A stretch of 55,467 bases of DNA from JAKVBH01 sp049800955 (GTDB taxonomy: Bacteria > Pseudomonadota > Alphaproteobacteria > Rhodobacterales > Rhodobacteraceae). The translations under genes were made by a program, and so were the position numbers. Each line of letters starts with the position of its first letter. Position 1 is the stretch's first letter. The notes beneath the pieces are model-generated. The model saw only the letters and a list, made by a program, of their open reading frames with translations, was not told the DNA's origin and did not search any database. The stretch spans positions 1 through 55,467 of the forward strand of contig NZ_JBNAGA010000007.1 of NCBI RefSeq assembly GCF_049800955.1, written 5' to 3'. Below are positions 1-8,542 of the stretch, one piece after another.

Positions 1-737
1 ATGATCCTAGCGTCGCGCGCGAGGTTGTCCTGGGGGCAGGGGCCTTTCACGGCAGGCTCTACTTCAACAACCGCGATAGCATGGCGGAGAGCACTGGCCA
101 CGGCGCGCCGATGCCGCATATGGTCCATGGCGGCCCGGGCCGCGCGGGCGGCGGCGAAGAGCTTGGCGGGGTGCGCGGCGTGATGCATTACATGCAGCGC
201 ACGGCCATTCAGGGCAGCCCGGACCTGCTCAGCGCTGTCGGCGAGGTCTGGGTTCCGGGCGCGTCGGAGCACAGCACGCCGGATCATCCTTTCACGCGAA
301 CCTTTCACGACCTGCAACTGGGCGAGACGCTCAACTGTCCGCCGCGGGTGATCTCGCTCGAGGATATCGAGCACTTTGCCCATTTCACCGGCGATACCTT
401 CTACGCGCATATGGATGAGGCCGCGGCGCAGCGGAACCCTTTCTTCCCGGGTCGCGTGGCCCATGGCTACCTGCTGACGAGCTTCGCCGCGGGCATGTTC
501 GTGGAGCCTTCTGAAGGTCCGGTTCTGGCCAATGTCGGCATGGATGACCTGCGGTTCATGAAGCCGGTGGCGGCGGGTGATGCCATCACTGTGGCCCTGA
601 CGGTGAAGAAGAAAACGCCGCGCAATGATGAGTATGGCGAAGTGCGCTGGCATGTGGTGCTGCGCAATCAGGATGCTGAGAAAGTCGCGGAATACGAGCT
701 TCTGACCATGGTTGCCTATGAGGCGCGGCGGCTTTGA
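1..737 (+). CDS. paaZ: PaaZ, 3' part only (window starts inside the gene)
   Basis: Partial copy of the bifunctional ring-opening enzyme that is complete at 47769..49814. The first base is the second position of a codon, so the reading frame starts at base 3. It carries the end of the aldehyde dehydrogenase domain and the whole C-terminal MaoC-like hydratase domain (motifs GDTFYAHMDE and GRVAHGYL), which opens the ring of oxepin-CoA. It is truncated only by the window edge. An internal ATG at base 81 opens the same frame but is not a real start. Confidence 0.93.
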   Translation, partial: DPSVAREVVLGAGAFHGRLYFNNRDSMAESTGHGAPMPHMVHGGPGRAGGGEELGGVRGVMHYMQRTAIQGSPDLLSAVGEVWVPGASEHSTPDHPFTRTFHDLQLGETLNCPPRVISLEDIEHFAHFTGDTFYAHMDEAAAQRNPFFPGRVAHGYLLTSFAAGMFVEPSEGPVLANVGMDDLRFMKPVAAGDAITVALTVKKKTPRNDEYGEVRWHVVLRNQDAEKVAEYELLTMVAYEARRL

Positions 738-739
738 CG

Positions 740-1513
740 ATGACCGAGACAGGCCAATCCATCGAGGATCTTGTCCAGTTGGGGTTGGGCGCGCGTCCGC
801 CGCAGGTCTGGTCCTTGCTGGTGACGCTTTTCGGGGACTTGGCGCAGACGGACGGGCAGGAAATCAGTGCGCAACTCATCGGTGCTCTGGCCGCGCGCAT
901 GCATGTAAAGCCCGAGGCCACGCGCGTGGCGCTGCATCGGTTGCGCAAGGAAGGCTGGATCGAGAGCCGCAAGGTTGGGCGCAATTCGCGCTACCGGTTG
1001 GCGCAGGAAGGCCGCGCCCAAACCCGCGCCGCCAGCCCGCGGATTTATGGCGAGACACAGCCGGTGCAACGCTGCTGGCTTGCGCTCTATGATATATCCG
1101 CTGGGCCTGCCCAGAAGGGCGTCGCGCTCTATCCAAGCGCACCGCAGATCCGCGTGACGACGGAGCCGCCGCAAGGGGCGTTTGCATTTGAGATCACCGG
1201 TGAGGTGGACGTCCCTTTATGGGTACGGGCGCGCTTGCTGCCGGATGACGTTCTGGCTCTGGCCCGCGATGTGGAAACGCGCCTGCGCGGTTTGCTGGAG
1301 GGTCTGTCGCGCCGGGAAGTCAGCGACCCCAAAGACATCGCGGCCTTGCGTTTACTTGTTGTGCATCAATGGCGCCGCTTGATCCTGCGGGTGCCGGCCG
1401 TGCCCGATCATGTCTTGCCCGATGGGACCGGTATCGCAGAAAGCCGGGCGCTCAAGACCACTCTCCTGCAGATGTTGCCCCGGCCCGAGGTGGCGCATCT
1501 CGATACGCTGTAG
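740..1513 (+). CDS. paaX: PaaX-type phenylacetate repressor (first copy)
   Basis: A 257-residue protein of the PaaX family. Residues about 20-95 form a winged helix-turn-helix (for example PEATRVALHRLRKEGWIESR), followed by the PaaX-type C-terminal domains. In other bacteria PaaX represses paa operons and is released by phenylacetyl-CoA. The ATG at 740 lies just after the paaZ stop (735-737); a TTG at 734 overlaps that stop and is the alternative start two codons upstream. It is the last gene of the hydratase/dehydrogenase-paaZ-paaX operon. Likely targets are the GTTAC dyads at 38239 and 45619. Confidence 0.9.
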   Translation: MTETGQSIEDLVQLGLGARPPQVWSLLVTLFGDLAQTDGQEISAQLIGALAARMHVKPEATRVALHRLRKEGWIESRKVGRNSRYRLAQEGRAQTRAASPRIYGETQPVQRCWLALYDISAGPAQKGVALYPSAPQIRVTTEPPQGAFAFEITGEVDVPLWVRARLLPDDVLALARDVETRLRGLLEGLSRREVSDPKDIAALRLLVVHQWRRLILRVPAVPDHVLPDGTGIAESRALKTTLLQMLPRPEVAHLDTL

Positions 1514-2095
1514 GGGCTTGGCGGCCCTTGGTCTCAGATATCGCAGGGCGGCTAAGCCTCGCGCCTATTGCCGGTACAGGATGCAATTGGTTGGTTCAGG
1601 TGGCCTCAGACCGCCGTTGTCCTGGTTGCATTCGACGAAGGTTGTTCCTTCATCATCAACTCGAAATCTGAGAAGGATATCGTCATGCACCAATGTGCAG
1701 TTGATCTGCTCTGGTGCTAAATCGGACGATGGATGCAACAAGACAGAAACGTCGCATTTCCGTTCGGCGGTTTCGATCCTCAATTTGTAGTTGGACGGCA
1801 TCATGTAGAGCGCTGCGGCCACGATCCCGATGGCGATACCCTACAAGAACAGTATGAGTTTCAAAGGTTGTGGTCCTCGAAACCCTAAGAGTTGGCCTCA
1901 GTCGATTGCTTCGCTTTCGGCTGCTCGTTCAGTACGTCTGAGTTCAAACACGCTTCTGCCTTCGAATATTTTTCTGGCGGCACAAAAATGAAGCAGGGCA
2001 GCGCGCTCCGGTGACAGGACATACCTCGCGTAATGCGGTTTATGTAAAAAGCCCGCGGAGGTGGCCGCGTGCTCTTTGTCTTGTCGTATCGTCGG
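1514..2095. other. gene-poor interval between paaX and the hydroxyacid dehydrogenase gene
   Basis: The only coding signal is the interrupted minus-strand gene at 1565..1864. The rest (1865..2095) holds no open frame with a convincing start and no clear terminator. It separates two convergent operons: paaX ends from the left and the aldonate operon ends from the right. Confidence 0.6.
1565..1864 (-). pseudogene. small membrane-anchored protein gene with an in-frame TAG
   Basis: Reading the minus strand from a TTG at 1864, with a GAGGA motif 8 bases upstream, gives MKLILFL, then TAG (1843-1841), then GIAIGIVAAALYMM and about 75 further residues ending at 1565. The two parts together make one hydrophobic N-terminal anchor followed by a small soluble domain, so the stop appears to split a real gene. 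Without read-through, translation could begin only at the GTG at 1822 (85 residues), losing most of the anchor. I do not recognise the family. The same stop is present in the second copy. A sequencing error or a recent nonsense mutation would both explain it. Confidence 0.45.
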
Positions 2096-3043
2096 TCAGG
2101 ACAGGTGCGCCGTTTCCGGGACAGATGTCAAAACCTTGCCGTCATCGAGATGGCTCAGCAGATTATCGACCACGAGGGAACCCATTGCAGCCCGGGTTTC
2201 ATGGGTGCCTGAGCCGACATGGGGCAGCAAAAGCACGTTGTCCAATTGGCGGAGCGCTTCGGGCACATGGGGTTCTGCTTCGAAGACATCGAGGCCCGCC
2301 TGGCCCAGCCGCCCGTCCTGCAACGCTGCGATCAGCGCTGTTTCATCCACGACAGACCCGCGCGCCACGTTGATCAGCATGCCGTCCGGCCCAAGCGCAT
2401 TGAGCACCGCTTCGTTGACCAAATGATGCGTCGCCGCGCCGCCGGGTGTGATGACGATCAGCACCTCGACCGCCTCTGCCATGTCCACGAGGTTTGCGTG
2501 GTATGTGTAGGGCACATCCTTGGCGCTGCGCGTGTGGTAGTGAATCTCCGGGTCAAAGACCGAGAGTTTGCGCGCGATCTCCTGGCCGATCCGGCCCATG
2601 CCCAGAATGCCGATCTTGCGCCCATCGGCGGACCGGGTCAGCGCGCTGTTGCCATCATGCTCCCAGCGGCCCGAACGGACATAAGCGTCATCCCGGCGCA
2701 ATTCCCGGAACAGACCCAAAATCAGCATCAAAGCTGTCGTGGCAACCTCGGAATTCAGCACATCCGGCGTGTGGCTGACCGGGATACCGCGCGCGGCGCA
2801 TGCACCGGTATCAATCGCATCATAGCCCACACCATAGCAGCCAATCATCTTCAGATTGGGGCAAGCTTCCATGACATGCGCGGGCACGCCGTCATGGCCA
2901 TTGGTGGCCACATGGGTGATCTTGTCCCCGTGTTCGGTGAGCCAACCTTCGGGCAATTCGCTCAGAACATGGATGTCGAACCGAGGCGCAAGACGTGCGC
3001 GCATGGCGTCTGTGATCCCGCCGATTTGAAGCAGATCAGGCAT
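2096..3043 (-). CDS. D-isomer-specific 2-hydroxyacid dehydrogenase (first copy)
   Basis: A 315-residue NAD(P)H-dependent dehydrogenase of the D-2-hydroxyacid family (glyoxylate/hydroxypyruvate reductase type). The Rossmann motif GMGRIG is at residues 148-153; the catalytic triad is R228 (NVARGS), E257 (DVFEAEP) and H275 (LPHVGSG). The start at 3043 overlaps the end of the FAH gene by 8 bases; an upstream in-frame start would add 19 residues inside the neighbour and is less likely. It is the last gene of the aldonate operon. If the hydrolase releases glycolate, this enzyme fits glyoxylate/glycolate interconversion; that role is inferred from context. Confidence 0.88.
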   Translation of the reverse strand: MPDLLQIGGITDAMRARLAPRFDIHVLSELPEGWLTEHGDKITHVATNGHDGVPAHVMEACPNLKMIGCYGVGYDAIDTGACAARGIPVSHTPDVLNSEVATTALMLILGLFRELRRDDAYVRSGRWEHDGNSALTRSADGRKIGILGMGRIGQEIARKLSVFDPEIHYHTRSAKDVPYTYHANLVDMAEAVEVLIVITPGGAATHHLVNEAVLNALGPDGMLINVARGSVVDETALIAALQDGRLGQAGLDVFEAEPHVPEALRQLDNVLLLPHVGSGTHETRAAMGSLVVDNLLSHLDDGKVLTSVPETAHLS

Positions 3044-3881
3044 CTTGCCCCACTTTCTGACGCTGTACGCCAAGCCCTTCGATCCCCAGCTCCATCTCAT
3101 CGCCGGGCTTCAGGAAGACCTGCGGTGACATGCCCATGCCAACGCCCGGAGGCGTCCCCGTTGAGATCACGTCGCCGGGATGCAGGGTGAACATCTGGCT
3201 GAGATGCTCGATGATCTGTGCAACCGTGAAGATCATGGTTGCGGTATTGCCGGTTTGCATGCGCGTGCCGTTCACGTCGAGATACATATCCAGCGCCTGA
3301 ACGTCGGCGATCTCATCTTTTGTGACGAGCCAAGGGCCAGTGGGTCCAAACGTGTCAGGGGATTTGCCCTTGGTCCATTGGCCTGTGAGCTCGGTTTGAA
3401 AGCTGCGCTCAGAGACGTCATTGACGATGCAAAAGCCCGCCACGTAATCCATCGCGTTCTCGACACTTGCGTATTTGCAGCGATTGCCGATCACAACGCC
3501 AAGTTCGACTTCCCAATCGCTTTTGACGGAACCGCGCGGCAGAACGACATCGTCATTCGGGCCAACGATCGCTGAATTGGCCTTCATGAAGAGAATGGGA
3601 TGGTCCGGGATCGCAGCGCCAGTTTCCGCCGCATGGTCCGCATAATTCAAACCGATGCACATCATTTTGCCGATCTGGCCCACGCAAGGACCAAGCCGGG
3701 GGTCGCCGTCCACAATGGGCAGCGCGCTGATGTCAACATTGCCCAGAGCGGCCAATCCATCATCGGTCAGAACATCGCCCGAGATATCCGGAACAACAGA
3801 CGAAAGGTCGCGAATGCGGCCCTCACTGTCCAGAACCCCAGGCTTTTCCTGTCCCGCCTCGCCAAATCTCAGAAGTTTCAT
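3036..3881 (-). CDS. fumarylacetoacetate hydrolase family protein, probable 2,4-diketo-3-deoxy-aldonate hydrolase (first copy)
   Basis: A 281-residue FAH-family hydrolase, close to the length of 2,4-diketo-3-deoxy-L-fuconate and -pentonate hydrolases. The metal ligands of the family are visible: E124 and E126 (DWEVELG) and D155 (IVNDVSER); H83 lies in the conserved GLNYADH segment. These enzymes cleave a C-C bond of an acylpyruvate, giving pyruvate plus a hydroxyacid. The neighbours support this: the SDR (4-dehydrogenase) and the IlvD-type dehydratase upstream would make its substrate. FAH members with dehydratase or ureidoglycolate lyase activity are the main alternatives. Confidence 0.87.
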   Translation of the reverse strand: MKLLRFGEAGQEKPGVLDSEGRIRDLSSVVPDISGDVLTDDGLAALGNVDISALPIVDGDPRLGPCVGQIGKMMCIGLNYADHAAETGAAIPDHPILFMKANSAIVGPNDDVVLPRGSVKSDWEVELGVVIGNRCKYASVENAMDYVAGFCIVNDVSERSFQTELTGQWTKGKSPDTFGPTGPWLVTKDEIADVQALDMYLDVNGTRMQTGNTATMIFTVAQIIEHLSQMFTLHPGDVISTGTPPGVGMGMSPQVFLKPGDEMELGIEGLGVQRQKVGQDA

Positions 3882-3988
3882 ATCAATCTCTCCTCAAACC
3901 CTTGTCCGCAACACCCGTTCGGACCTTTCAAGCTGGCTGCCCTGGAGCACAGTCCGGAGCGCCTTGTCTCATGTGATCTGCCTTTGGC

Positions 3989-5779
3989 TCAGTGGTTATC
4001 GCGCGGCATATGCTTGCGCGCGATGTCCTGATATGCGTCCGCGCCCTTGAGAGTCATGCCGCGATCAAACCGGTCAACCTTCTCGCGGAAAAGCTCCTGC
4101 CAGGGCGATTGGCTCTCAGGGCTGGCGTAGCCGCCTGCCGCTTCCAGCGCATCCTTGCGCGCGGCCAGCTCTTGCTCGGAGATCAGAATGTCCGCCGTGC
4201 ATTTGCCCAGATCAATGCGCACCCGGTCGCCGGTTTGCAACAGAGCCAGACCACCACCATCCGCCGCTTCCGGCGCAGCATTGAGGATCGAGGGCGAGCC
4301 GGAGGTGCCCGATTGCCGGCCATCGCCAATACAGGGCAGCGCATGGATCCCTTGCTTCAAAAGGTAAGACGGCGCGCGCATGTTCACGACCTCGGCCCCG
4401 CCGGGATAGCCCTTGGGGCCCGCGCCGCGCATGAACAGGATGCAGTGTTCATCAATCTGTTCCGCAGGATCGTCAATCCGGTGGTGGAAATCTTCCGGTC
4501 CGTCAAAGACAATCGCACGCCCCTCGAAGGCCTCCGGGTCCTCGGGGTTGGACAGATACCGATCACGGAACTCCTTCGAGATGACGCTGGTTTTCATGAT
4601 CGCGCTATCGAAAAGGTTGCCCTTGAGATTGATGAAGCCCGCAGCCTCCACCATGGGCGCGGCAACGGTCTTGATGACATCAGCATTGCCCGTCCGACAC
4701 GCGCCGCAATTCTCGGCCATCGTCTTGCCATTGGCCGTCACAACATCGGGATGCGGCAAAAGCCCTGCGTCCAGCAATTCGCCAATCACCGCAGGCACAC
4801 CGCCCGCCTGTTGGTAATCCTCTCCAAGATATTTGCCCGCAGGCTGCAAGTTCACCAAAAGCGGCACCTTGTGGCCAAGAGCCATCCAATCGTCATTGTC
4901 CAGCGGCACGCCCAAGTGCCGCGCCACCCCGTTGAGATGAATGGGCGCATTGGTTGACCCGCCGATGGCGGAATTTACAACAATGGCATTCTCAAAGGCT
5001 TCGCGCGTCATGATGTCAGAGGGCCGCAAATCCTCATGCACCATCTCGACAATCCGTTTGCCCGTCTCATAGGCCATTTGCCCGCGCTCGCGGTAGGGCG
5101 CCGGGATCGCGGCAGAGCCCGGGAGCTGCATGCCAAGCGCTTCGGCAAGGCTGTTCATCGTCGTGGCCGTGCCCATCGTGTTGCAATAGCCGACGGACGG
5201 GGCAGAATTCGCCGCCATTTCGATGAATTCCTCGTCGGTGATCTCACCAGCGGCCACCATCTCGCGTGCCTTCCAGATGACCGTGCCGGAGCCCGCCCGC
5301 TCCCCATTCCACCAGCCATTGAGCATCGGCCCCACCGAGAGCGCAATCGCCGGAATATTGACCGTCGCCGCCGCCATCAGAAGCGCAGGCGTGGTCTTGT
5401 CACAGCCGATGTTGAGCACGACCCCGTCCAGCGGATAACCGAAAAGCGACTCGACCAGGGAGAGATACGCAAGATTGCGATCGAGCGACGCCGTGGGCCG
5501 CTTGCCCGTCTCCTGAATAGGATGCACAGGTACCTCAATACACGTCCCGCCCGCTGCAATGATCCCGTCGCGTACGCGCTTGGACAGCTCGATGTGATGC
5601 CGGTTGCACGGGCTGAGATCGCTCCCTGTCTGTGCAATCGCAATGATCGGCTTGCCCGATTGCAGCTCCTCCCGCGTCAGCCCGTAATTGAGATAGCGCT
5701 CCAGATACAGAGCCGTCATCTCCGGGTTATCGGGATTGTTGAACCATTTCTGCGACCGCAACTCCGTCTTCTTGCTCAT
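3989..5779 (-). CDS. IlvD/Edd family sugar-acid dehydratase, xylonate/arabinonate dehydratase-like (first copy)
   Basis: A 596-residue Fe-S dehydratase that resembles Caulobacter-type D-xylonate dehydratase along its length. Cluster-ligand cysteines are C58 (SDLSPCNRHH), C126 (NIGCDKTTP) and C199 (VGYCNTMGT); D127-K128 follow the second. It would remove water from an aldonate to give the 2-keto-3-deoxy acid. It lies between the SDR and FAH genes. True dihydroxyacid dehydratase and Edd are less likely because of the MTALYLER N-terminus and the context. The exact sugar acid (xylonate, arabinonate, fuconate, rhamnonate) cannot be read from sequence. Confidence 0.9.
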   Translation of the reverse strand: MSKKTELRSQKWFNNPDNPEMTALYLERYLNYGLTREELQSGKPIIAIAQTGSDLSPCNRHHIELSKRVRDGIIAAGGTCIEVPVHPIQETGKRPTASLDRNLAYLSLVESLFGYPLDGVVLNIGCDKTTPALLMAAATVNIPAIALSVGPMLNGWWNGERAGSGTVIWKAREMVAAGEITDEEFIEMAANSAPSVGYCNTMGTATTMNSLAEALGMQLPGSAAIPAPYRERGQMAYETGKRIVEMVHEDLRPSDIMTREAFENAIVVNSAIGGSTNAPIHLNGVARHLGVPLDNDDWMALGHKVPLLVNLQPAGKYLGEDYQQAGGVPAVIGELLDAGLLPHPDVVTANGKTMAENCGACRTGNADVIKTVAAPMVEAAGFINLKGNLFDSAIMKTSVISKEFRDRYLSNPEDPEAFEGRAIVFDGPEDFHHRIDDPAEQIDEHCILFMRGAGPKGYPGGAEVVNMRAPSYLLKQGIHALPCIGDGRQSGTSGSPSILNAAPEAADGGGLALLQTGDRVRIDLGKCTADILISEQELAARKDALEAAGGYASPESQSPWQELFREKVDRFDRGMTLKGADAYQDIARKHMPRDNH

Positions 5780-5812
5780 CTCTCAACCTCGTTCGCAATG
5801 GGAGCGCAACCG

Positions 5813-5838
5813 CCCCTTCATCTTGCCAAATAAACTCT
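5813..5838. repeat. 26-bp intergenic repeat, copy 1
   Basis: This 26-mer (CTTCATCTTGCC followed by AAATAAACTCT at its core) recurs at 38103..38128 with one mismatch. Both lie in intergenic DNA directly after a gene end. The right flanks differ (here GC-rich DNA leading to the SDR gene, there a large hairpin). It looks like a REP-type or terminator-linked short repeat. Confidence 0.5.
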
Positions 5839-5852
5839 CCCCGAAGGGCCGG

Positions 5853-6590
5853 TCAGCCAGACCATCCGCCATCGATGTAATGGGGCTGTCCCGTCGTAAA
5901 CGCGCTCTCATCACTGGCCAGATAGACCGCGAGCGCCGCAATCTCCTCAGGCTGCGCCACCCGCCCCATGGGCTGGCGCGCGACGAAAGCCTCAAGGGCC
6001 GCCTCGTAAGAGCCCATCTGCTCGCCAAGCGCGCGCACGCGGTCATGCCAGGACGGGCTTTCCACCGTGCCCGGACAAATGCAATTGCACCGCACGCCGG
6101 TCTTGATGACATCCACCGCCACAGATTTCGTCAGCCCTTCGACCGCAGCCTTCGTCACACCGTAGACAAACCGATTGGGCGCACCCATCTTCGCCCCCAG
6201 AGCCGACGCCATGTTCACAATCGAGCCGTTGCCGCGTTCAATCATGCCGGGCAAAGCCGCCCGAATCGTGCGGAACATCGAGTGCACGTTCAGATCGACA
6301 GCGAAGCCGAATTCGTCATCGGTCGCATCCAGAACAGTGCCGTGATGCACAAATCCGGCGCCGTTGAACAAGATATCCGGATTGGCCCGCGCCACACCTT
6401 CGCGCACGGCATCATCATCGCGCACATCCAAAACAAAGGCGTCCACGCCTTCCAGCGTTGCAAGGGCCTCGGCGTTAATGTCTGTTGCAAAGACTGTGGC
6501 ACCCTCAGATGCCATGGCCAGAGCCGTCGCCCGACCGATCCCCTGCCCCGCCGCCGTCACCAGCGCGCGCTTGCCGTCCAAACGACCCAT
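5853..6590 (-). CDS. SDR-family dehydrogenase, probable 2-keto-3-deoxy-aldonate 4-dehydrogenase
   Basis: A 245-residue classical short-chain dehydrogenase. The cofactor motif TAAGQGIG is at residues 12-19 and D37 in ATDIN suggests NAD preference; the catalytic residues are S129, Y143 and K147. It resembles the 2-keto-3-deoxy-L-fuconate dehydrogenase/BDH2 group. With the dehydratase and FAH hydrolase that follow, it would oxidise C4 of the 2-keto-3-deoxy acid. It is the first gene of the minus-strand operon, with a GGGAGGA ribosome site, and is divergent from the HIBADH-family gene at 6688. Confidence 0.88.
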   Translation of the reverse strand: MGRLDGKRALVTAAGQGIGRATALAMASEGATVFATDINAEALATLEGVDAFVLDVRDDDAVREGVARANPDILFNGAGFVHHGTVLDATDDEFGFAVDLNVHSMFRTIRAALPGMIERGNGSIVNMASALGAKMGAPNRFVYGVTKAAVEGLTKSVAVDVIKTGVRCNCICPGTVESPSWHDRVRALGEQMGSYEAALEAFVARQPMGRVAQPEEIAALAVYLASDESAFTTGQPHYIDGGWSG

Positions 6591-6687
6591 TCCTATCCTC
6601 CCAAAAATCCGCCCTTTAGGGCCGGCACGTTTCTGTTAGCGTAGGACAAGCCCGAAGCAGATGCCAGAGGGGCAAGGGAGGAAAGAC

Positions 6688-7554
6688 ATGAAGATCGCAT
6701 TGCTTGGCACCGGACTGATGGGCAGTCGCATGGGCGCCAATTTATTGAAACACGGGCATAACCTGTCGGTCTGGAACAGAACCGTCAGCAAGACAGATGG
6801 GCTCGTTGAAGAAGGCGCCCGCGCCTACGACACACCGGCGGGAGCGATCGATGGCGCAGAAGTTGTCGTAACGATGCTCTCTGATGGCCCCACGATGCTG
6901 GCCATGATCGAAAACGTCTCGACGGCGCTGTCAAACGGACAACTGTGGCTGGATATGTCCTCAACCAAACCGGATGAAGCCCGCAAGGCCGCAGAGATCC
7001 TCGCGGCCCGTCAGATCGCTTTCCTCGATGCGCCCGTCTCGGGCGGGACCAAAGGCGCAGAAGCCGGAACGCTGGCGATCATGGCCGGTGGCGAGGCGGA
7101 GACCTTCGCCCGTGCCAAACCCGTCTTCGAGGCCATGGGTCGCCCCGTCCATGTGGGCCCCCACGGCGCGGGCCAGCTCTCCAAGCTTTGCAACCAGACC
7201 ATCGTCGCCGTGACCATCGGCGCTGTGGCCGAAGCGATGCTCCTGGCCGAACGCGGCGGCGCGGACCCGGCGGCGCTGCGCGACGCGCTCAAGGGTGGCT
7301 TTGCCGACAGTACGATCCTGCAACAACACGGACACCGCATGACGACAGGCAATTTCGACCCCGGCGGCCTCTCCAAGTTCCAGCTCAAGGATCTCGACAA
7401 CGTGCTGGCCGAGGCCGAAGCCGCAGGGCTGACCCTGCCCATGACGCAAGGCGTGCGTGACAGGTTCGACACCTTCGTGCATGACATGGACGGGGCCGAC
7501 CGGGATCACTCCGGCCTCTATCTAGAACTCAAGGCAAGAAACGGGCTCAGCTGA
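6688..7554 (+). CDS. NAD(P)-dependent 3-hydroxyisobutyrate dehydrogenase family oxidoreductase
   Basis: A 288-residue beta-hydroxyacid dehydrogenase of the HIBADH/tartronate semialdehyde reductase family. It has GTGLMG at residues 7-12, the substrate loop DAPVSGGTKGAEAG starting near residue 114, and the catalytic lysine K166 with N169 (LSKLCNQ). The start at 6688 has a GGGAGG site; an upstream ATG at 6661 in the same frame is less likely. One base separates it from the DenD-like gene, so the two are co-transcribed. The substrate is not determined; small hydroxyacids such as tartronate semialdehyde or threonate are plausible. Confidence 0.85.
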   Translation: MKIALLGTGLMGSRMGANLLKHGHNLSVWNRTVSKTDGLVEEGARAYDTPAGAIDGAEVVVTMLSDGPTMLAMIENVSTALSNGQLWLDMSSTKPDEARKAAEILAARQIAFLDAPVSGGTKGAEAGTLAIMAGGEAETFARAKPVFEAMGRPVHVGPHGAGQLSKLCNQTIVAVTIGAVAEAMLLAERGGADPAALRDALKGGFADSTILQQHGHRMTTGNFDPGGLSKFQLKDLDNVLAEAEAAGLTLPMTQGVRDRFDTFVHDMDGADRDHSGLYLELKARNGLS

Positions 7555-7555
7555 C

Positions 7556-8542
7556 ATGACAAAAGTTCTCATCCTCGGCGGCGGCGGCATGGTGGGCCAG
7601 AAACTGGCCCGCAAGCTTCTGGCCGAAGGCCTGCCCGGCCATGGCACGCTCGACATCACCTTGCATGATCTGGGCTTCCCGCCCGACGGCGCGGTCATCG
7701 CAGACAAGCGCACCGGCGATCTCTCCAACCTCGCTGAGGGCGCGGCGCTTGCGGCTGAGCGCTTTGACGTTGTGTTCTTCCTCGCCTCCATCGTTTCCGG
7801 CGAGGCAGAAACGGATTTCGACAAGGGTTGGCAAACCAATCTCTGGCCCATGTGGCACTTCCTCGAAGGCTTGCGCGCGCAGCATCGTGCGAGTGCTGGC
7901 GCTTATGTCCCGCGTGTGGTGTTTACCTCCTCCATCGCCGTCTTTGGCGGTCCCTACCCCGACAAGATCGATGACGATTTCCTGCAATCCCCGCAAACGA
8001 GCTACGGCGCGCAGAAGGCCGCCTGCGAGCTGATGATCCAGGATTTCTCCCGCAAAGGCTTCATCGACGGGCTCTCGCTGCGCCTGCCCACGATCTGCGT
8101 GCGCCCGGGCAAAGCGAACCTGGCGGCGTCCTCGTTTTTCTCCGGCATCATCCGCGAACCGCTCAACGGGATGGAAGCGCGCTTGCCCGTGCCCGACACC
8201 GTGCGCCACTGGCACGCCTCGCCGCGCTCTGCCGCGGGCTTCCTGACCCATGCCGCGACACTGGACACAGACCACCTTGAGGGGCGGCGCGCGCTGAACC
8301 TGCCGGGGCTGTCCTGCACTGTGGCCGAGCAAATCGAAGCGCTGCGCGATGTGGCCGGGTCAAACGCGGTGCAACGTATTCGGCCAGAGCCAGACGAAGC
8401 CGTTATGGCCATCGTGTCGGGCTGGCCGCGCAATTTTGCGCCGGAGCGGGCGACAGCGCTTGGCTTCAAGGCTGAGAGCAGCTTTCGCGAGATCATCGAG
8501 GTCTATCTCGATGAGGATTTTCAGGGCACCGATCCGCGCTGA
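7556..8542 (+). CDS. denD: DenD-like D-erythronate dehydrogenase (extended SDR)
   Basis: A 328-residue extended SDR. GGGGMVG at residues 8-14 binds NAD; S125/S126, Y150 and K154 (TSYGAQK) form the active site. The segments SSIAVFGG, RLPTICVRPGK and SFFSGIIREPL match my recollection of DenD, which oxidises D-erythronate to 2-keto-D-erythronate in tetronate catabolism. The downstream kinase and isomerases of that route are not beside it. It ends at 8542, abutting the convergent holA stop at 8543 with no spacer. A related nucleotide-sugar epimerase is the alternative. Confidence 0.75.
   Translation: MTKVLILGGGGMVGQKLARKLLAEGLPGHGTLDITLHDLGFPPDGAVIADKRTGDLSNLAEGAALAAERFDVVFFLASIVSGEAETDFDKGWQTNLWPMWHFLEGLRAQHRASAGAYVPRVVFTSSIAVFGGPYPDKIDDDFLQSPQTSYGAQKAACELMIQDFSRKGFIDGLSLRLPTICVRPGKANLAASSFFSGIIREPLNGMEARLPVPDTVRHWHASPRSAAGFLTHAATLDTDHLEGRRALNLPGLSCTVAEQIEALRDVAGSNAVQRIRPEPDEAVMAIVSGWPRNFAPERATALGFKAESSFREIIEVYLDEDFQGTDPR

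Larger units (their letters stand above)
1..6390. repeat. terminal direct repeat, first copy
   Basis: These bases recur at 49078..55467 with a constant offset of 49,077; every gene and every stretch compared is identical, including non-coding DNA and an internal stop codon. The simplest reading is the overlap of a circular contig that was not trimmed. A true 6.4 kb tandem duplication is the alternative. The repeat starts inside paaZ and ends inside the SDR gene, so its edges respect no gene boundary, which favours the assembly explanation. Confidence 0.93.

Noticed and set aside
1..6390. Real duplication giving two sets of aldonate genes
   Set aside because: The copies appear identical even in non-coding DNA, lie exactly at both ends of the window and break genes arbitrarily, so untrimmed circular overlap is simpler.
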